Below are positions 52,857-62,926 of a stretch of DNA of 64,000 nt, in pieces (position 1 is the first letter of the stretch; each line of letters opens with the position of its first letter). Location: assembly GCA_964344685.1 (NCBI GenBank), contig CAYFOK010000010.1, forward strand, positions 1-64,000, read 5' to 3'. The translations under genes and the position numbers were made by a program. This DNA is from Scalindua sp964344685 (GTDB taxonomy: Bacteria > Planctomycetota > Brocadiia > Brocadiales > Scalinduaceae). The notes beneath the pieces are model-generated. The model did not search any database. It was not told where the DNA came from and saw only the letters and a program-made list of their open reading frames with translations.

Positions 52857-52933
52857 TCTGGATTCCCTGCGAGAGCACGGGGACTTCCTGTCGGAGGGAT
52901 TCCAAAATTTTTCCTCTCTTTCGAGAGGATTCC
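52857..52933. repeat. Tandem REP-like hairpins with GGATTCC tails
   Basis: Three hairpin units follow each other: GGATTCC with CTGC-GAGA-GCACGG; CTTCC-TGTC-GGAGG-GATTCC; and CCTCTC-TTTC-GAGAGG-ATTCC (52913-52933). The last shares loop and tail with the copies at 3876 and 63411 but has compensating stem changes. The block lies between the flavoprotein and nitroreductase genes. Confidence 0.6.
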
Positions 52934-52948
52934 AATACTTTAAATCAT

Positions 52949-54124
52949 TTATACAAACTGTCCGGCACAGTAGCCGGATGACCACGCCCATTGGAGATTG
53001 TAACCACCCAGCCAGCCGGTGACATCCACAACCTCACCGATAAAGTAGAGACGATCTATCTTCCTCGCTTCTAAGGTTTTGGAGGATAACTCGTCAGTGT
53101 CAACGCCTCCACGTGTTACTTCCGCTACATTATACCCTTCGGTACCGGAAGGTCTGATGCGCCAGGTGTGAAATATTTCTGCTACTTCATTGATCTCATT
53201 TTCATTGTACTGATTGACAGGTTTATTTTGGTGCCATAATTCCAGCCATCTATAAGCAACACGCCTGGTTAACAGTTCTCCAATCAGGTTTTTAAGCTCT
53301 GTCTTTGGCCGCTCCTTTTGCCATTGCTTTATAGTTTTGGTAATGTCTATGTTCGGTAGTAGATTGATAATAACCTCATCTCCCGGTTGCCAGTAGTTTG
53401 AGATCTGCAGTACTGCAGGGCCACTCAGGCCTCTATGAGTAAAAAGGATAGATTCACTAAAGGATTGTCCGTTATATGTAACCGTAGCGTCTACTGAAAT
53501 ACCGGATAGATCACTGAAATTTCTCAGGTCATCTTCGCAGAAGGTAAGCGGAACCAGGCCAGGTTGGCAGGGATGGACTTTAAGCCCAAACTGCTGAGCC
53601 ACCTCATACCCGTAACCCGTAGCTCCAATTTTCGGCATAGACAGGCCTCCGGTGGCTATCACAAGAGACTCTGCTGAATAATTTTCAGAATTAGTCTGAA
53701 CGGTAAAGTATTTATCTCTTTCTATTTTCTTAATCTTGCATCTATTACGGATTCTAGCACCGGAAAGACGACACTCTTCTAATAAAAAATTCAAGATATC
53801 GACGGAGTTTCCATTACAGAAAAGTTGTCCCAATTGCCTCTGTTGATAAGATATCTTGTGCTTTTCGATTAACGAAATAAAATCGTACTGGGTGAAACGG
53901 CTCAATGCTGATTTGCAGAAGTGTGGGTTGGCAGATATATAATGATCCGGTTCCAGATAAAGGTTGGTAAAATTACAACTCCCACCACCTGAAATCAATA
54001 TTTTTTTGCCTGCCTGATCCGCGTGATCCAGAACCAGCACCCTGCGCTCTCGCTGTCCAGCCGTCAGCGCGCACATTAATCCTGCCGCTCCTGCGCCAAT
54101 GATCACAACATCGTAATTTTTCAT
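52949..54124 (-). CDS. HI0933/YhiN-family FAD-dependent oxidoreductase
   Basis: A 391-residue flavoprotein. The dinucleotide-binding fold is VIIGAGAAGLMCALTA (residues ~6-21), followed by KKILISGGGSCNFTN, the signature of the HI0933 family. The C-terminus has GEVVDVTGWLGGYNLQWAWSSG, which completes the FAD site. The central domain (~190-330) includes TFCEDDLRNFSDLSG. No catalytic substrate is established for this family. No electron-transfer partner is adjacent. Confidence 0.85.
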   Translation of the reverse strand: MKNYDVVIIGAGAAGLMCALTAGQRERRVLVLDHADQAGKKILISGGGSCNFTNLYLEPDHYISANPHFCKSALSRFTQYDFISLIEKHKISYQQRQLGQLFCNGNSVDILNFLLEECRLSGARIRNRCKIKKIERDKYFTVQTNSENYSAESLVIATGGLSMPKIGATGYGYEVAQQFGLKVHPCQPGLVPLTFCEDDLRNFSDLSGISVDATVTYNGQSFSESILFTHRGLSGPAVLQISNYWQPGDEVIINLLPNIDITKTIKQWQKERPKTELKNLIGELLTRRVAYRWLELWHQNKPVNQYNENEINEVAEIFHTWRIRPSGTEGYNVAEVTRGGVDTDELSSKTLEARKIDRLYFIGEVVDVTGWLGGYNLQWAWSSGYCAGQFV

Positions 54125-54175
54125 AGTGACCTTCCCCGGGATCGCTGGTATGTCTCTATAATATCCATGTCATTA

Positions 54176-54961
54176 TCATGTTTTGACGCCTATTTTACCT
54201 TCTAAAAATTTGATAGCCTTACCTGAAATCAATACGCGGTCATTTTGTAATTCACAAATCAACTCACCGCCCCGGCTCGAAACCTGTCTCGCCCTCATTT
54301 TTGTTTTGTAAAGTTTCTGTGCCCAGTATGGTATCAGCTGAGTATGGGCGGAACCGGTCACAGGGTCTTCGTCTATTCCATATTTTGGTGCAAAAAAGCG
54401 GGACACAAAATCGTATTGTTTTGATCTTGCTGTGATAATAACACCCCGAAGATCAAGCCTCTTCAGACAATCAATATCAGGGTTAATTGATTTAACTTCA
54501 CTCTCAGAGTCAAAAACCACAATATAGTCTTCCGACCGCAAACACTCTATAGGCGTTTTGCCAAATGCCTTTGTTATTTCATCCGGTACATTACAGGTGG
54601 CAGGTGGTTGTGCAGGAAAATCCATGGCAATCCAATCGTCATCTTGTGAAACGTTTAAGCTTCCCGATTTTGATTCGAACTCTATTTTGTCCCTATTATA
54701 TTCCAGGATATTAAATAACACATAAGCTGCTGCCAGGGTTGCATGTCCGCACAGATCAACCTCGGTTGATGGTGTAAACCAGCGAATATGAAATCCATTT
54801 TCTGTTGGTACAAAAAAAGCTGTTTCTGAAAGATTGTTTTCTTCTGCAATTGACTGCATGATGTTATCTGGAACCCACGCTTTAAGCGGGATAACTGCTG
54901 CCGGATTTCCCTCAAAAGGCCTGTTTGCAAAAGCGTCAATTTGATAAAGATCTAATTCCAA
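54176..54961 (-). CDS. PhzF-family isomerase/epimerase-like protein
   Basis: A 261-residue protein beginning YQIDAFANRPFEGNPAAVIP, the family hallmark with the AFxxxxFxGNPAAV pattern. NLSETAFF contains the catalytic glutamate (~residue 45). RWFTPSTEVDLCGHATLAAA and GIDEDPVTGSAHTQLIPYWA complete the two pseudo-symmetric halves. PhzF enzymes isomerise small metabolites such as dihydro-hydroxyanthranilate. Most family members have unknown substrates. It probably shares a transcript with the downstream flavoprotein (51 bp gap). Confidence 0.87.
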   Translation of the reverse strand: MELDLYQIDAFANRPFEGNPAAVIPLKAWVPDNIMQSIAEENNLSETAFFVPTENGFHIRWFTPSTEVDLCGHATLAAAYVLFNILEYNRDKIEFESKSGSLNVSQDDDWIAMDFPAQPPATCNVPDEITKAFGKTPIECLRSEDYIVVFDSESEVKSINPDIDCLKRLDLRGVIITARSKQYDFVSRFFAPKYGIDEDPVTGSAHTQLIPYWAQKLYKTKMRARQVSSRGGELICELQNDRVLISGKAIKFLEGKIGVKT

Positions 54962-55483
54962 CTATTTTCCTTTCAAAAATCCGACTGAATTTATGTGATT
55001 GATTGCTGTTTTTGTTATTATAGCGACTACTTATGAAGGATTGTAAAAATAAGAAAAATCAGTTGTTATGTCAAAGAGAATATGATATTTAAGAAAAGAA
55101 ATCTGTAAAGGGCGGGAGGATGTGTGATAAAATGGCTGTAAAAGAGTTCTTTTTGTGCGTACAAAAGGTTTGTTGCTGTTTACATTGAAAAGATGTGCGT
55201 AGATTAACTGAGGCAAAAAATCTTTTTATATTCACACTGTGTGTCAGCAATCTAATATATTACAATAAACCTGTGTGTAATAATTTTAGACAATAATATG
55301 GAAATATTAACGTAAGTGTGTATGTGCCTTATGATTATTCATAATATTTGATAAATATAAAATATATTGTTATTATTAATTATTATTATTGATTACATAT
55401 AGCATCAAAGTAAAATTATAATATTAGATACTTTTTTTTACCAGCTTCAAGAAGTTGAGAAGTAATGAAATGAAGGGAACGAA
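54962..55483. other. AT-rich divergent intergenic region, no gene seen
   Basis: These 522 bases separate the PhzF gene from the orphan 847-residue gene. From about 55340 the sequence is almost pure A/T with repeated TTATTA words. Such tracts can be promoter UP elements or bent DNA, but I see no clear -35/-10 pair and no DnaA boxes. Confidence 0.45.
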
Positions 55484-58027
55484 ATGAAAGCAAAAGCAAA
55501 GGCAAAGGCTAAAACAATCAAAAGAGTTTCAGATTCTAACAACCATTATTATAAATTATTGGAAAAGAAGTTCCATAGCTCTGATATCGTACGTTCACAG
55601 ATAGCTAAAATTAAAGAAAATGCCAAGAAGACGGTAATAGAAGAGCCATTAAAATCTCTTGCCGTCACTTTCAAAGGAGAGGTTGTTGGAAACTCTTTTG
55701 AAAAGACTCTTAAAATTATATCAAAACATCTTTTTCGCAAAGGGAAGATTGATAGTTACAAGACTGATAAAGAGAGAGGTGTTGTAGATGCAAACATTAC
55801 AGCTACACAAACCGAAGTTGAAGAACTGATTCAATTTCTCATGCGAAAGCATTTAGTATTGCATTGTAAAACAGGGCTTCCTAAAGGCGCTAGTAACATG
55901 TTGATTATAGATGAAGATGAACAGAAGCGGCTGGGTGATTTGACACCGGACGATATTAACTGCAACTACGTTACTACTGCTGAAACCCGTGAAAAATATA
56001 CAGGCAGGCTTGATGGTTATTTGGTCTATGACGGTTTGCCGTTAACAACCAAAACGCTGGGAAGCGAGTTAAGATTAAACGAAATTGTAACGTCAAACAA
56101 AGTATTTACAAGTACAGGCTTAAAGGAAATATTTTTAAACCTGCATTTTATAACATTAGTTATTATGCTGGATCTGGAACAGCACTATTTTCAATACAGG
56201 ATTTTTAAGGAGCAGGAAGAAGATCTTAAAATAGTCGAAGATAATATAGATAATCTTGGGCTTTTTACAGAGCTGTTTGACCATCTTACCAATGAAGGTA
56301 ATCCATTGCTTTTTAATAATGAACTGTTCCTGGACGTGTTGAAGCTTGAACATATTGTAGAGAAGGATAACTGGAAAGTTTTACCTGCATATGATAGTTA
56401 TGTCTACTCTGCGGACAGCAGGCTTGATGCGCACTTTAAATTTCTTGAAGAATATGGCCTTTTCCAGACGTGTGCAGAATCAGTTGAGTCGCTTCTGGAA
56501 AAGCTGGATGAAAATTTATCCAGTCACAGTTTCATTTCACAAAGTGAGCAGGACGATTTAAGCTCAAGCTATCAGGAGTTAAAGAAATTCAATTCAATTT
56601 CAAGCCATTCGTTATTGAAAAATGACTATCTTGAAATGCTGAGTGCTTTAAGAAAATTACTGGCGTATTATGACTCTATTACAGTGCAGGACTCTGCGAA
56701 GCAGGAAGAAGTTAAGAAAGAATCTCGTTCGCCTGAAAAACCGTCCAGAGGCCTGGTTGGAACCTTAAAAGAGCGTGCAAAGTCGTTGTTAGCTGCATCA
56801 ACAGAATCGAATCAAGAGCCGGTTTCACATAACGAAGATAGCTTGAGTGCAGAACAGGAGGAAGATATCCGTAGCCTACTCTTACAGGTTAAAGAGAGAT
56901 TTCGTAAATTATCTAAATTGAAAACAGATACTGGTCTGGATGCTTATCTGGAAGCAAGAAAAAATGTGCCTTACCTCACGAATTTGTCAGAAGCTTTAGA
57001 TCAACTGAAGAAATTAATCAAAGACATTCAAAAAAATAAAGACGTGCAGGAACAGTTTAATGATATCTTTAACAGGAAGAACAAGTTTGTAATTCTTTCC
57101 AATAAACTGAGCAGACTGGTTAAATTTAAAACTAAGACGGAAGAAAAAAAGATACGTGGTGTTTTGACTAACATACAGGAGCTGCTTCATGATAAACCGT
57201 TAAAAGAGGAGTATTATGAAAAATTTCTGGACAATGTAGAAAAGTTCGAAGAATTTGTCAACAGTAAGGACGCTTCATCCATGAAACAGGCTGATGCTGC
57301 CCTGTCGCTTGCTCAGGAGATGAACCAGGACAAAACCTTTATTAAATTACTTAATATTAAAACCGGTATTCAAAATATCATTGATAAGAGAGAGGAAATC
57401 AGGAAAGTCAGTACATTTAAGAAAGAGCGGGAATTCATCTCTTTCAGCCAGAAGGAGCTTGACGGATTTCTGGAAGAGTTAATAGCGTTTAATAAAAAGA
57501 TGAGAGCCACGACCTATTATGGCCAGCAATCAAATTTTGGAAAGATAGAAAAAGCGTTTGATAAAATGATTGTAGAGGTAAATGACATTGAGGATCGCAT
57601 AACGTCCAGGAAGAGGAGCGACAATAATACGATATTTAGAGAGTCCGAGCCTTCCATCGATTACTCGAAGAGCTCTATGCTTAACAAGAAGAACCTGGAA
57701 AAAACAATCATTAGTGCTCAGTATCAAATTTCTCAGCTGTTAGATTTCATTGAAACAGTTAAAGGATTTCTCGGTCAAGAATCGTTTGTTCATTCCGGTG
57801 TTGCTACCAGCAGCCTTTTTGATTCGATCACATATTTGTTGAGTAATACTGACGTAAAGCTGCTGGACTTTACCAGTTTGACGGAGGACATGTACAACGA
57901 AAGTATTAAAACTATTTTTCAATATCAAGTTGGTGAGACATTTAACGAACCGAAAAAAGCAGATATTGAACGCTTAATGAAGAAGATTGAGAAGAAGGCT
58001 GTTGTTAAGACTTATCAGAGCCAGTAA
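55484..58027 (+). CDS. Unrecognised 847-residue helical protein
   Basis: I do not recognise a family. The N-terminus is a Lys/Ala repeat (MKAKAKAKAKTIK) with no signal peptide. Residues ~45-135 look like a mixed alpha/beta domain (LKSLAVTFKGEVVG...VDANITATQTEVEELIQFLM). Residues ~140-260 are another folded segment (MLIIDEDEQKRLGDLTPDDI; LHFITLVIMLDLEQHYFQYR). From ~300 to the end the chain is long, charged and helical, with coiled-coil-like stretches (EQFNDIFNRKNKFVILSNKL). No cysteine clusters, membrane segments or nucleotide motifs were found. It has its own terminator, so it is probably monocistronic. A structural or nucleoid/cytoskeletal role is possible but unsupported. Confidence 0.6.
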   Translation: MKAKAKAKAKTIKRVSDSNNHYYKLLEKKFHSSDIVRSQIAKIKENAKKTVIEEPLKSLAVTFKGEVVGNSFEKTLKIISKHLFRKGKIDSYKTDKERGVVDANITATQTEVEELIQFLMRKHLVLHCKTGLPKGASNMLIIDEDEQKRLGDLTPDDINCNYVTTAETREKYTGRLDGYLVYDGLPLTTKTLGSELRLNEIVTSNKVFTSTGLKEIFLNLHFITLVIMLDLEQHYFQYRIFKEQEEDLKIVEDNIDNLGLFTELFDHLTNEGNPLLFNNELFLDVLKLEHIVEKDNWKVLPAYDSYVYSADSRLDAHFKFLEEYGLFQTCAESVESLLEKLDENLSSHSFISQSEQDDLSSSYQELKKFNSISSHSLLKNDYLEMLSALRKLLAYYDSITVQDSAKQEEVKKESRSPEKPSRGLVGTLKERAKSLLAASTESNQEPVSHNEDSLSAEQEEDIRSLLLQVKERFRKLSKLKTDTGLDAYLEARKNVPYLTNLSEALDQLKKLIKDIQKNKDVQEQFNDIFNRKNKFVILSNKLSRLVKFKTKTEEKKIRGVLTNIQELLHDKPLKEEYYEKFLDNVEKFEEFVNSKDASSMKQADAALSLAQEMNQDKTFIKLLNIKTGIQNIIDKREEIRKVSTFKKEREFISFSQKELDGFLEELIAFNKKMRATTYYGQQSNFGKIEKAFDKMIVEVNDIEDRITSRKRSDNNTIFRESEPSIDYSKSSMLNKKNLEKTIISAQYQISQLLDFIETVKGFLGQESFVHSGVATSSLFDSITYLLSNTDVKLLDFTSLTEDMYNESIKTIFQYQVGETFNEPKKADIERLMKKIEKKAVVKTYQSQ

Positions 58028-58074
58028 AGACTAAATACTTCGATTGTACTATCGAAAGGGATATCGGATGTTTC

Positions 58075-58120
58075 AAAAGGACACATTCCAGTTGGAAGCA
58101 AATGGGATGTGTCCTTTTTT
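58075..58120 (+). terminator. Strong Rho-independent terminator
   Basis: AAAAGGACACATTCC pairs with GGGATGTGTCCTTTT over 15 base pairs (one G-U), around a loop of 14 bases, and ends in six Ts. It lies 48 bp after the orphan protein gene and would stop its transcript. It can also work on the opposite strand because the left arm begins with As. Confidence 0.9.
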
Positions 58121-58209
58121 GTAAATTCAACTTACTTCTTGATGTTTCAAACAAAAAAGAAAAAAATCTCATTTCCGGAGCATATGCATGTCACTTTTAA
58201 GTCTGCAAA

Positions 58210-60030
58210 ATGTCAGTATCCGTTTTGGAGGCACTTCAGGGTTATATTCATGTACTTCCGTACGGAAAAACAAGGTTTAATATTATGACAAATTTAGAGC
58301 ACTATACCAGGCTTACTACAGAAAAAAGATTAAAACGTATTGAGGAGTCACTGAATTTTATTTATACAAAAGAGGATTCTGCCATTGCGTATAAGAAGAC
58401 TATTGCTCTTATCGATAAGTATAAACAAAAGGTGGATAGTACTCCGTATTATTTAACTCAAAAAGATATTATTCTCATAACATACGGAGATCAGGTTTTT
58501 CATACCGGCGAGACGGCTCTGTCAACTTTATTCAGTTTTTTAAATGACTATGTGCGTGATATCATCAACACAGTTCATATACTGCCATTTTACCCGCATT
58601 CATCAGATGATGGTTTTTCTATTGTAAACTATAAGGGGGTCTGTCCTCTCAAAGGGTCATGGAAAGATATAGCAAATATAAATAAGAATCACAGAATAAT
58701 GTTTGACGGTGTAATTAATCACATGTCTCAATTAAGCAAATGGTTTAACAATTATTTAGCAGATATTCCTGAGTTTGATGATTTTTTCATAGATATTGAT
58801 CCAAGTACAGATTTGACAAATGTTGTAAGGCCGAGAACAACACCGCTTCTGACCGAGTTTATTGATGATGAGGGGAAAATTAGAAACATCTGGACAACAT
58901 TCGGCAGTGATCAGGTCGATCTTAATTATGCCAATTACAAGGTGTTGTTAAAGATTTTAGATGTATTGCTGTTCTATATCGCAAAAGGGGCCTCACTTAT
59001 AAGACTTGATGCAATTGCTTTTATATGGAAAGAGGTTGGAACCCCTTGTGTCCATCTTCCAAAAACTCACGAATTGATCAGGCTGATGCGTGAAGTAATG
59101 CATGCGGTTGCGCCTGAAGTTATAATTATTACAGAAACAAATGTGCCCCATGGTGAAAATATTTCATATTTCGGAGAAGGTGATGATGAGGCACAAATGG
59201 TTTACAACTTTGCGCTTCCGCCGCTTCTGGCATTTTCTATATTAAAGTCTAATACAGAAAAGCTTACAAAATGGGCAAAAGGGTTAACTGTCCCCGGTGA
59301 CGGGGTATGCTTTTTTAATTTTACCGCAAGCCATGACGGTATAGGTGTCAGAGCAGTAAATGAAATTCTGAATGAAAAGGAGATAAACTTTTTAGTGAGG
59401 ACTGCTATTGGACATGGCGGCTTTGCCTCCTACAGAGCGATCGGGGAAGAGGAAGAATCTCCTTATGAGCTGAACTGCAGTTATATTGACTTGCTTACGC
59501 ATCCGGAAGAGGATGACAATGTAAGAGTAAAAAGAATGATTCTCTCACAAGCGGTAGTTCTTGCAATGCCGGGAGTACCCGGTATATATTTCCATTCCCT
59601 TGTTGGTTCCAGAAACTATCACGAAGCGGTCAGGAAAACAAGGATCAACAGGTCCATTAATAGAGATAAATTAAACTATGATAATTTGAAAGAGTTGCTT
59701 GAGGAGGAAGGCAGTTTACAGAAAATCCTCTTTAAGAGGTATAAACAGCTTTTGTCAATAAGAATAAATGAAGATGCCTTCAATCCATTTGGGAAATATG
59801 AGTTCCTGGATCTCGGAAACAAAGTATTTGCCATCATACGGTATGCCGGTGATGACAATGAGTCTATACTTGCACTGTTCAATTTTGCCGGAGAAAGTGT
59901 GAAGGTCTCTCTGCCCGGTAAATATAATGACCATTCAGTTGACATAATCACACATGCAAAGATTAATTGTAAAGACCTGACATTAGAGCAGTATCAAATA
60001 GTATGGTTGAAGAAACACAGGGAAAATTAA
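58210..60030 (+). CDS. GH13 subfamily 18-like glycoside phosphorylase (sucrose/glucosylglycerate phosphorylase type)
   Basis: A 606-residue alpha-amylase-family enzyme. HILPFYPHSSDDGFSIVNY, FDGVINHMS, the nucleophile in SLIRLDAIAF (Asp ~266), the acid/base in IIITETNVPH (Glu ~310) and the transition-state Asp in TASHDGIG (~374) are all visible. PHSSDDGFS and GSDQVDLNY are typical of sucrose phosphorylases and their relatives such as glucosylglycerate phosphorylase. They use phosphate to split the sugar and form glucose 1-phosphate. Substrate is undecided; a compatible-solute link is possible. ATG 58287 is an alternative start. The gene ends four bases before the convergent cysNC gene. Confidence 0.83.
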   Translation: MSVSVLEALQGYIHVLPYGKTRFNIMTNLEHYTRLTTEKRLKRIEESLNFIYTKEDSAIAYKKTIALIDKYKQKVDSTPYYLTQKDIILITYGDQVFHTGETALSTLFSFLNDYVRDIINTVHILPFYPHSSDDGFSIVNYKGVCPLKGSWKDIANINKNHRIMFDGVINHMSQLSKWFNNYLADIPEFDDFFIDIDPSTDLTNVVRPRTTPLLTEFIDDEGKIRNIWTTFGSDQVDLNYANYKVLLKILDVLLFYIAKGASLIRLDAIAFIWKEVGTPCVHLPKTHELIRLMREVMHAVAPEVIIITETNVPHGENISYFGEGDDEAQMVYNFALPPLLAFSILKSNTEKLTKWAKGLTVPGDGVCFFNFTASHDGIGVRAVNEILNEKEINFLVRTAIGHGGFASYRAIGEEEESPYELNCSYIDLLTHPEEDDNVRVKRMILSQAVVLAMPGVPGIYFHSLVGSRNYHEAVRKTRINRSINRDKLNYDNLKELLEEEGSLQKILFKRYKQLLSIRINEDAFNPFGKYEFLDLGNKVFAIIRYAGDDNESILALFNFAGESVKVSLPGKYNDHSVDIITHAKINCKDLTLEQYQIVWLKKHREN

Positions 60031-60034
60031 CAAA

Positions 60035-62002
60035 TCACTTCCTTATAATTCCTTTTTTCTTCAGCATCTCAAGTATGGCTTTGAGATTGTCCTCAATGGA
60101 GATGTGTTCTGTGTCCAGGATAATATCAGGATTAAGAGGCTCTTCGTACGGTGAGTTTATTCCTGTGAATTGAGGTATTTCTCCGTCCATTGCCTTTTTA
60201 TACAGCCCCCTGGGATCTCTCTGTACGCAAGTCTGGAGACTGCATTGGACAAAGACTTCAAAAAACCTTCCTTCCGGTATCAGGGCCTTGACCTGGTCTC
60301 TCTGGCATCTGAGCGGAGACACAAAGGTACATAGCACAACAGAGCCATGATCATAAAAGACCTTGGCAACTTCTCCGGCCCTTCTGATATTTTCTATTCG
60401 ATCCTGCTCTGAAAAACTGAGGTCCTTGCACAGGCCGTGCTGGAGTTTATCCCAGTCCAGTAATGCTGTATGAATTCCGGTGCTGAAGAGAAGGCGTTCA
60501 AGGCTTTTGGCAATTGTTGATTTGCCTGACCCTGATAAACCGGTAAACCAGATAACTGCAGTCTTATGTTTATAACGCTCTTCTCTCTCTATTAAAGATA
60601 CCGGTGCTCTTTCTATTTCGACTTTGACAGGTAATTCTTCTGAGGTATCTACTTTTTCGTCAACATGTATGGTCTCTTCTATGCTTCTGACAGCGCCCCG
60701 TATCATCCCTGCTGCTACAGTAAAATTGGTATCAGGATCTATTACTATAAAGCTTCCGGTCTCCCGGTTCTTGTTATACTGGTCCATCATTATCGGTTGA
60801 GTAAGTTTTATCTCTGCACGTCCAATTTCGTTGAGCAGCAGAGTGTTTACATCGGTATGATGTGGAGTTGTAATTAACTCGCAGAAAAGATTGTGCTCTG
60901 TCGCATCGGTACGATGCAGGGTATTTACGTCAAACATGTAGATCAGCTTGCTGATGCAGGCATTGATCATTCTGGTAGTGTGCTTGATGAAATAATTTTT
61001 TCCAACCTCCAGCGGCTCATTACCCATCCAGCATAAAATGGTATCTAAATTGTTTTCTACCTGAGGCAGGTTCTGTCGGCGAACAATCATGTCTCCCCGG
61101 CTGATATCTATTTCGTCTTCAAGGGTTAAAACAACGGATTGCGGAGCATATGCTTCTTCAAGGTCTCCGTCCATTGTCGTGATGGTTTTAACTTTGGAGA
61201 TTAACCCTGAGGGCAAAACAACAATTTCTTCTCCGGGACGAATCGAACCTGCGACTATCCTCCCCGCGTATCCTCTGAAATTGAGATCGGGCCGGATAAC
61301 ATACTGCACCGGAAATCTGAAGTCGCGAATATTAAAGTCGGAACCTATGTGGACATTTTCAAGCACATGTAATACAGTTGGGCCGTCATACCATGGAGTT
61401 TTATCACTCTTGACAACTACATTGTCTCCTTTAAGTGCTGAAACCGGAATGTAGGTAATGTCTTTGATATCAAGCTTTCTGGAATATTCATCATACTCTT
61501 CCACTATTGAGTCAAATACCTCCTGAGAATAATCTACCAGGTCAATCTTGTTGACAGCAACTATCATATGGGAAACCTGCAGCAGGCTTGCTATAAAACC
61601 GTGCCGTCTTGATTGTTCAAGAACTCCTCTTCGTGCGTCGATAAGAATAATGGCCAGGTTGGCAGTTGAAGCGCCGGTAACCATGTTTCGTGTATACTGG
61701 ACATGTCCGGGTGTGTCGGCAATGATAAATTTACGTTTAGGTGTCTGGAAATAACGGTAGGCTACATCAATGGTAATACCCTGTTCTCGCTCTGCAGCCA
61801 GCCCATCGGTTAGTAGAGATAAATCTATTTCATCCTCACCTTTACGTTTCGCTACATTCTTAACTGCTTCAAGCTGATCATCGAATATATTTTCGGTGTC
61901 CATAAGAAGTCTGCCGATAAGTGTGGACTTACCGTCATCTACACTACCAACAGTAGTGAACCTGAGCAGATTAGCATGATTTAAGGGTGAGTGAGAATCC
62001 AT
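60035..62002 (-). CDS. cysNC: Bifunctional sulfate adenylyltransferase subunit 1/adenylylsulfate kinase
   Basis: A 655-residue fusion. The N-terminal part is the CysN GTPase: GSVDDGKSTLIGRLL (P-loop), EREQGITIDVAYRYF, DTPGHVQYTRNM and NKIDLVD, followed by two beta-barrel domains. From ~residue 465 is APS kinase (CysC): WFTGLSGSGKSTIAKSLE (P-loop ~489), then LSFSEQDRIENIRRAGEV and DPRGLYKKAMDGEIPQFTG. With CysD it makes APS from sulfate and ATP at the cost of GTP; the kinase then makes PAPS. It starts three bases after cysD, so the pair is an operon. No PAPS reductase is in the window, so PAPS may feed sulfation or a distant pathway. Confidence 0.93.
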   Translation of the reverse strand: MDSHSPLNHANLLRFTTVGSVDDGKSTLIGRLLMDTENIFDDQLEAVKNVAKRKGEDEIDLSLLTDGLAAEREQGITIDVAYRYFQTPKRKFIIADTPGHVQYTRNMVTGASTANLAIILIDARRGVLEQSRRHGFIASLLQVSHMIVAVNKIDLVDYSQEVFDSIVEEYDEYSRKLDIKDITYIPVSALKGDNVVVKSDKTPWYDGPTVLHVLENVHIGSDFNIRDFRFPVQYVIRPDLNFRGYAGRIVAGSIRPGEEIVVLPSGLISKVKTITTMDGDLEEAYAPQSVVLTLEDEIDISRGDMIVRRQNLPQVENNLDTILCWMGNEPLEVGKNYFIKHTTRMINACISKLIYMFDVNTLHRTDATEHNLFCELITTPHHTDVNTLLLNEIGRAEIKLTQPIMMDQYNKNRETGSFIVIDPDTNFTVAAGMIRGAVRSIEETIHVDEKVDTSEELPVKVEIERAPVSLIEREERYKHKTAVIWFTGLSGSGKSTIAKSLERLLFSTGIHTALLDWDKLQHGLCKDLSFSEQDRIENIRRAGEVAKVFYDHGSVVLCTFVSPLRCQRDQVKALIPEGRFFEVFVQCSLQTCVQRDPRGLYKKAMDGEIPQFTGINSPYEEPLNPDIILDTEHISIEDNLKAILEMLKKKGIIRK

Positions 62003-62005
62003 AGC

Positions 62006-62911
62006 TTAGAAATATCCCTCCTTCTTCTTATCCTCCATTGAACTATCTGTAGTAAGATCTATAATACGATTTTCCCTCTCAGATTTACTGGCTTCTTCTA
62101 CTTCCTTGATTATATCGTCAATTGTCCTAGCTTCTGACCTGACAGCTCCCGTACACGGACTGCAGCCCAGGCTTCTAAACCTGCACATAATTTTTTCCAC
62201 CTTCTCGCCGGGTTTGAGCTTGACCATGTCATCGTACGGAATCAGTATACCGCCTCTATCGACCACATCTCGCTCCTGCGCGTAATATATGGGGACAATG
62301 GGTATCTCCTCCTTTTTCAGATAGTACCAGACATCCATTTCCGTCCAGTTGCTTATTGGAAATACCCGGATTGACTCTTCCTCGTTAATACGGCAATTAT
62401 ACAGGTTCCAGAGTTCAGGTCTCTGATACTTGGGGTCCCACTGACCGAATTCATCTCTGAATGAGAATATACGCTCTTTTGCCCTTGATTTCTCCTCATC
62501 TCGACGCGCTCCGCCGAATGCCGCATCAAATTTATGCTTCTTTATTCCGCCAAGTAACGCTCCTGTCTTTAATTTGGCACAGCATTTATCAACACCTATC
62601 TTTTGAGGGTGTGTACCCTCCGAGATCGCATCCTCATTCCTTTCAACAATCAGTCTGCATCCGATTTCCTTAACATATGCATCCCGAAATTCTATCATCT
62701 CTGTAAATTTATATCCGGTATCAATATGCATGAGCGGAAACGGGATCTTGCCGGGATAAAAGGCTTTCTGAGCAAGGCGTACCATTACACTTGAATCTTT
62801 CCCAATGGAATATAGCATGACTGGGTTCTCAAACTCAGCAGCCACTTCACGAATAATATGGATAGATTCCGATTCAAGTTGTTTTAAGTAGGAAATATTA
62901 ATGTCTTTCAA
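62006..62911 (-). CDS. cysD: Sulfate adenylyltransferase subunit 2
   Basis: The TTG at 62911 has GGAG seven bases upstream and is preferred to a TTG 15 bp earlier. The ~301-residue protein shows the PP-loop ATP site LYSIGKDSSVMVRLA, FPLMHIDTGYKF, FGGARRDEEKSRAKERIFSF and LRSLGCSPCTGAVRS-like RFRSLGCSPCTGA. All are standard CysD blocks. It adenylates sulfate together with the downstream CysN domain. A sigma-70 promoter is recognisable about 290 bp upstream, giving a long leader. Confidence 0.93.
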   Translation of the reverse strand: MKDINISYLKQLESESIHIIREVAAEFENPVMLYSIGKDSSVMVRLAQKAFYPGKIPFPLMHIDTGYKFTEMIEFRDAYVKEIGCRLIVERNEDAISEGTHPQKIGVDKCCAKLKTGALLGGIKKHKFDAAFGGARRDEEKSRAKERIFSFRDEFGQWDPKYQRPELWNLYNCRINEEESIRVFPISNWTEMDVWYYLKKEEIPIVPIYYAQERDVVDRGGILIPYDDMVKLKPGEKVEKIMCRFRSLGCSPCTGAVRSEARTIDDIIKEVEEASKSERENRIIDLTTDSSMEDKKKEGYF

Positions 62912-62926
62912 AAAACTTCTCCACAA

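Noticed and set aside
52836..52991. N-terminal extension of the nitroreductase reading frame
   Set aside because: It runs through REP-like hairpins, has Trp/Cys/Arg-rich unusual residues, and a perfect ribosome site precedes the internal ATG at 52835.
55340..55440. AT-rich tract as a replication origin
   Set aside because: No DnaA boxes and no dnaA/dnaN-type genes nearby; AT-rich promoters explain it equally well.
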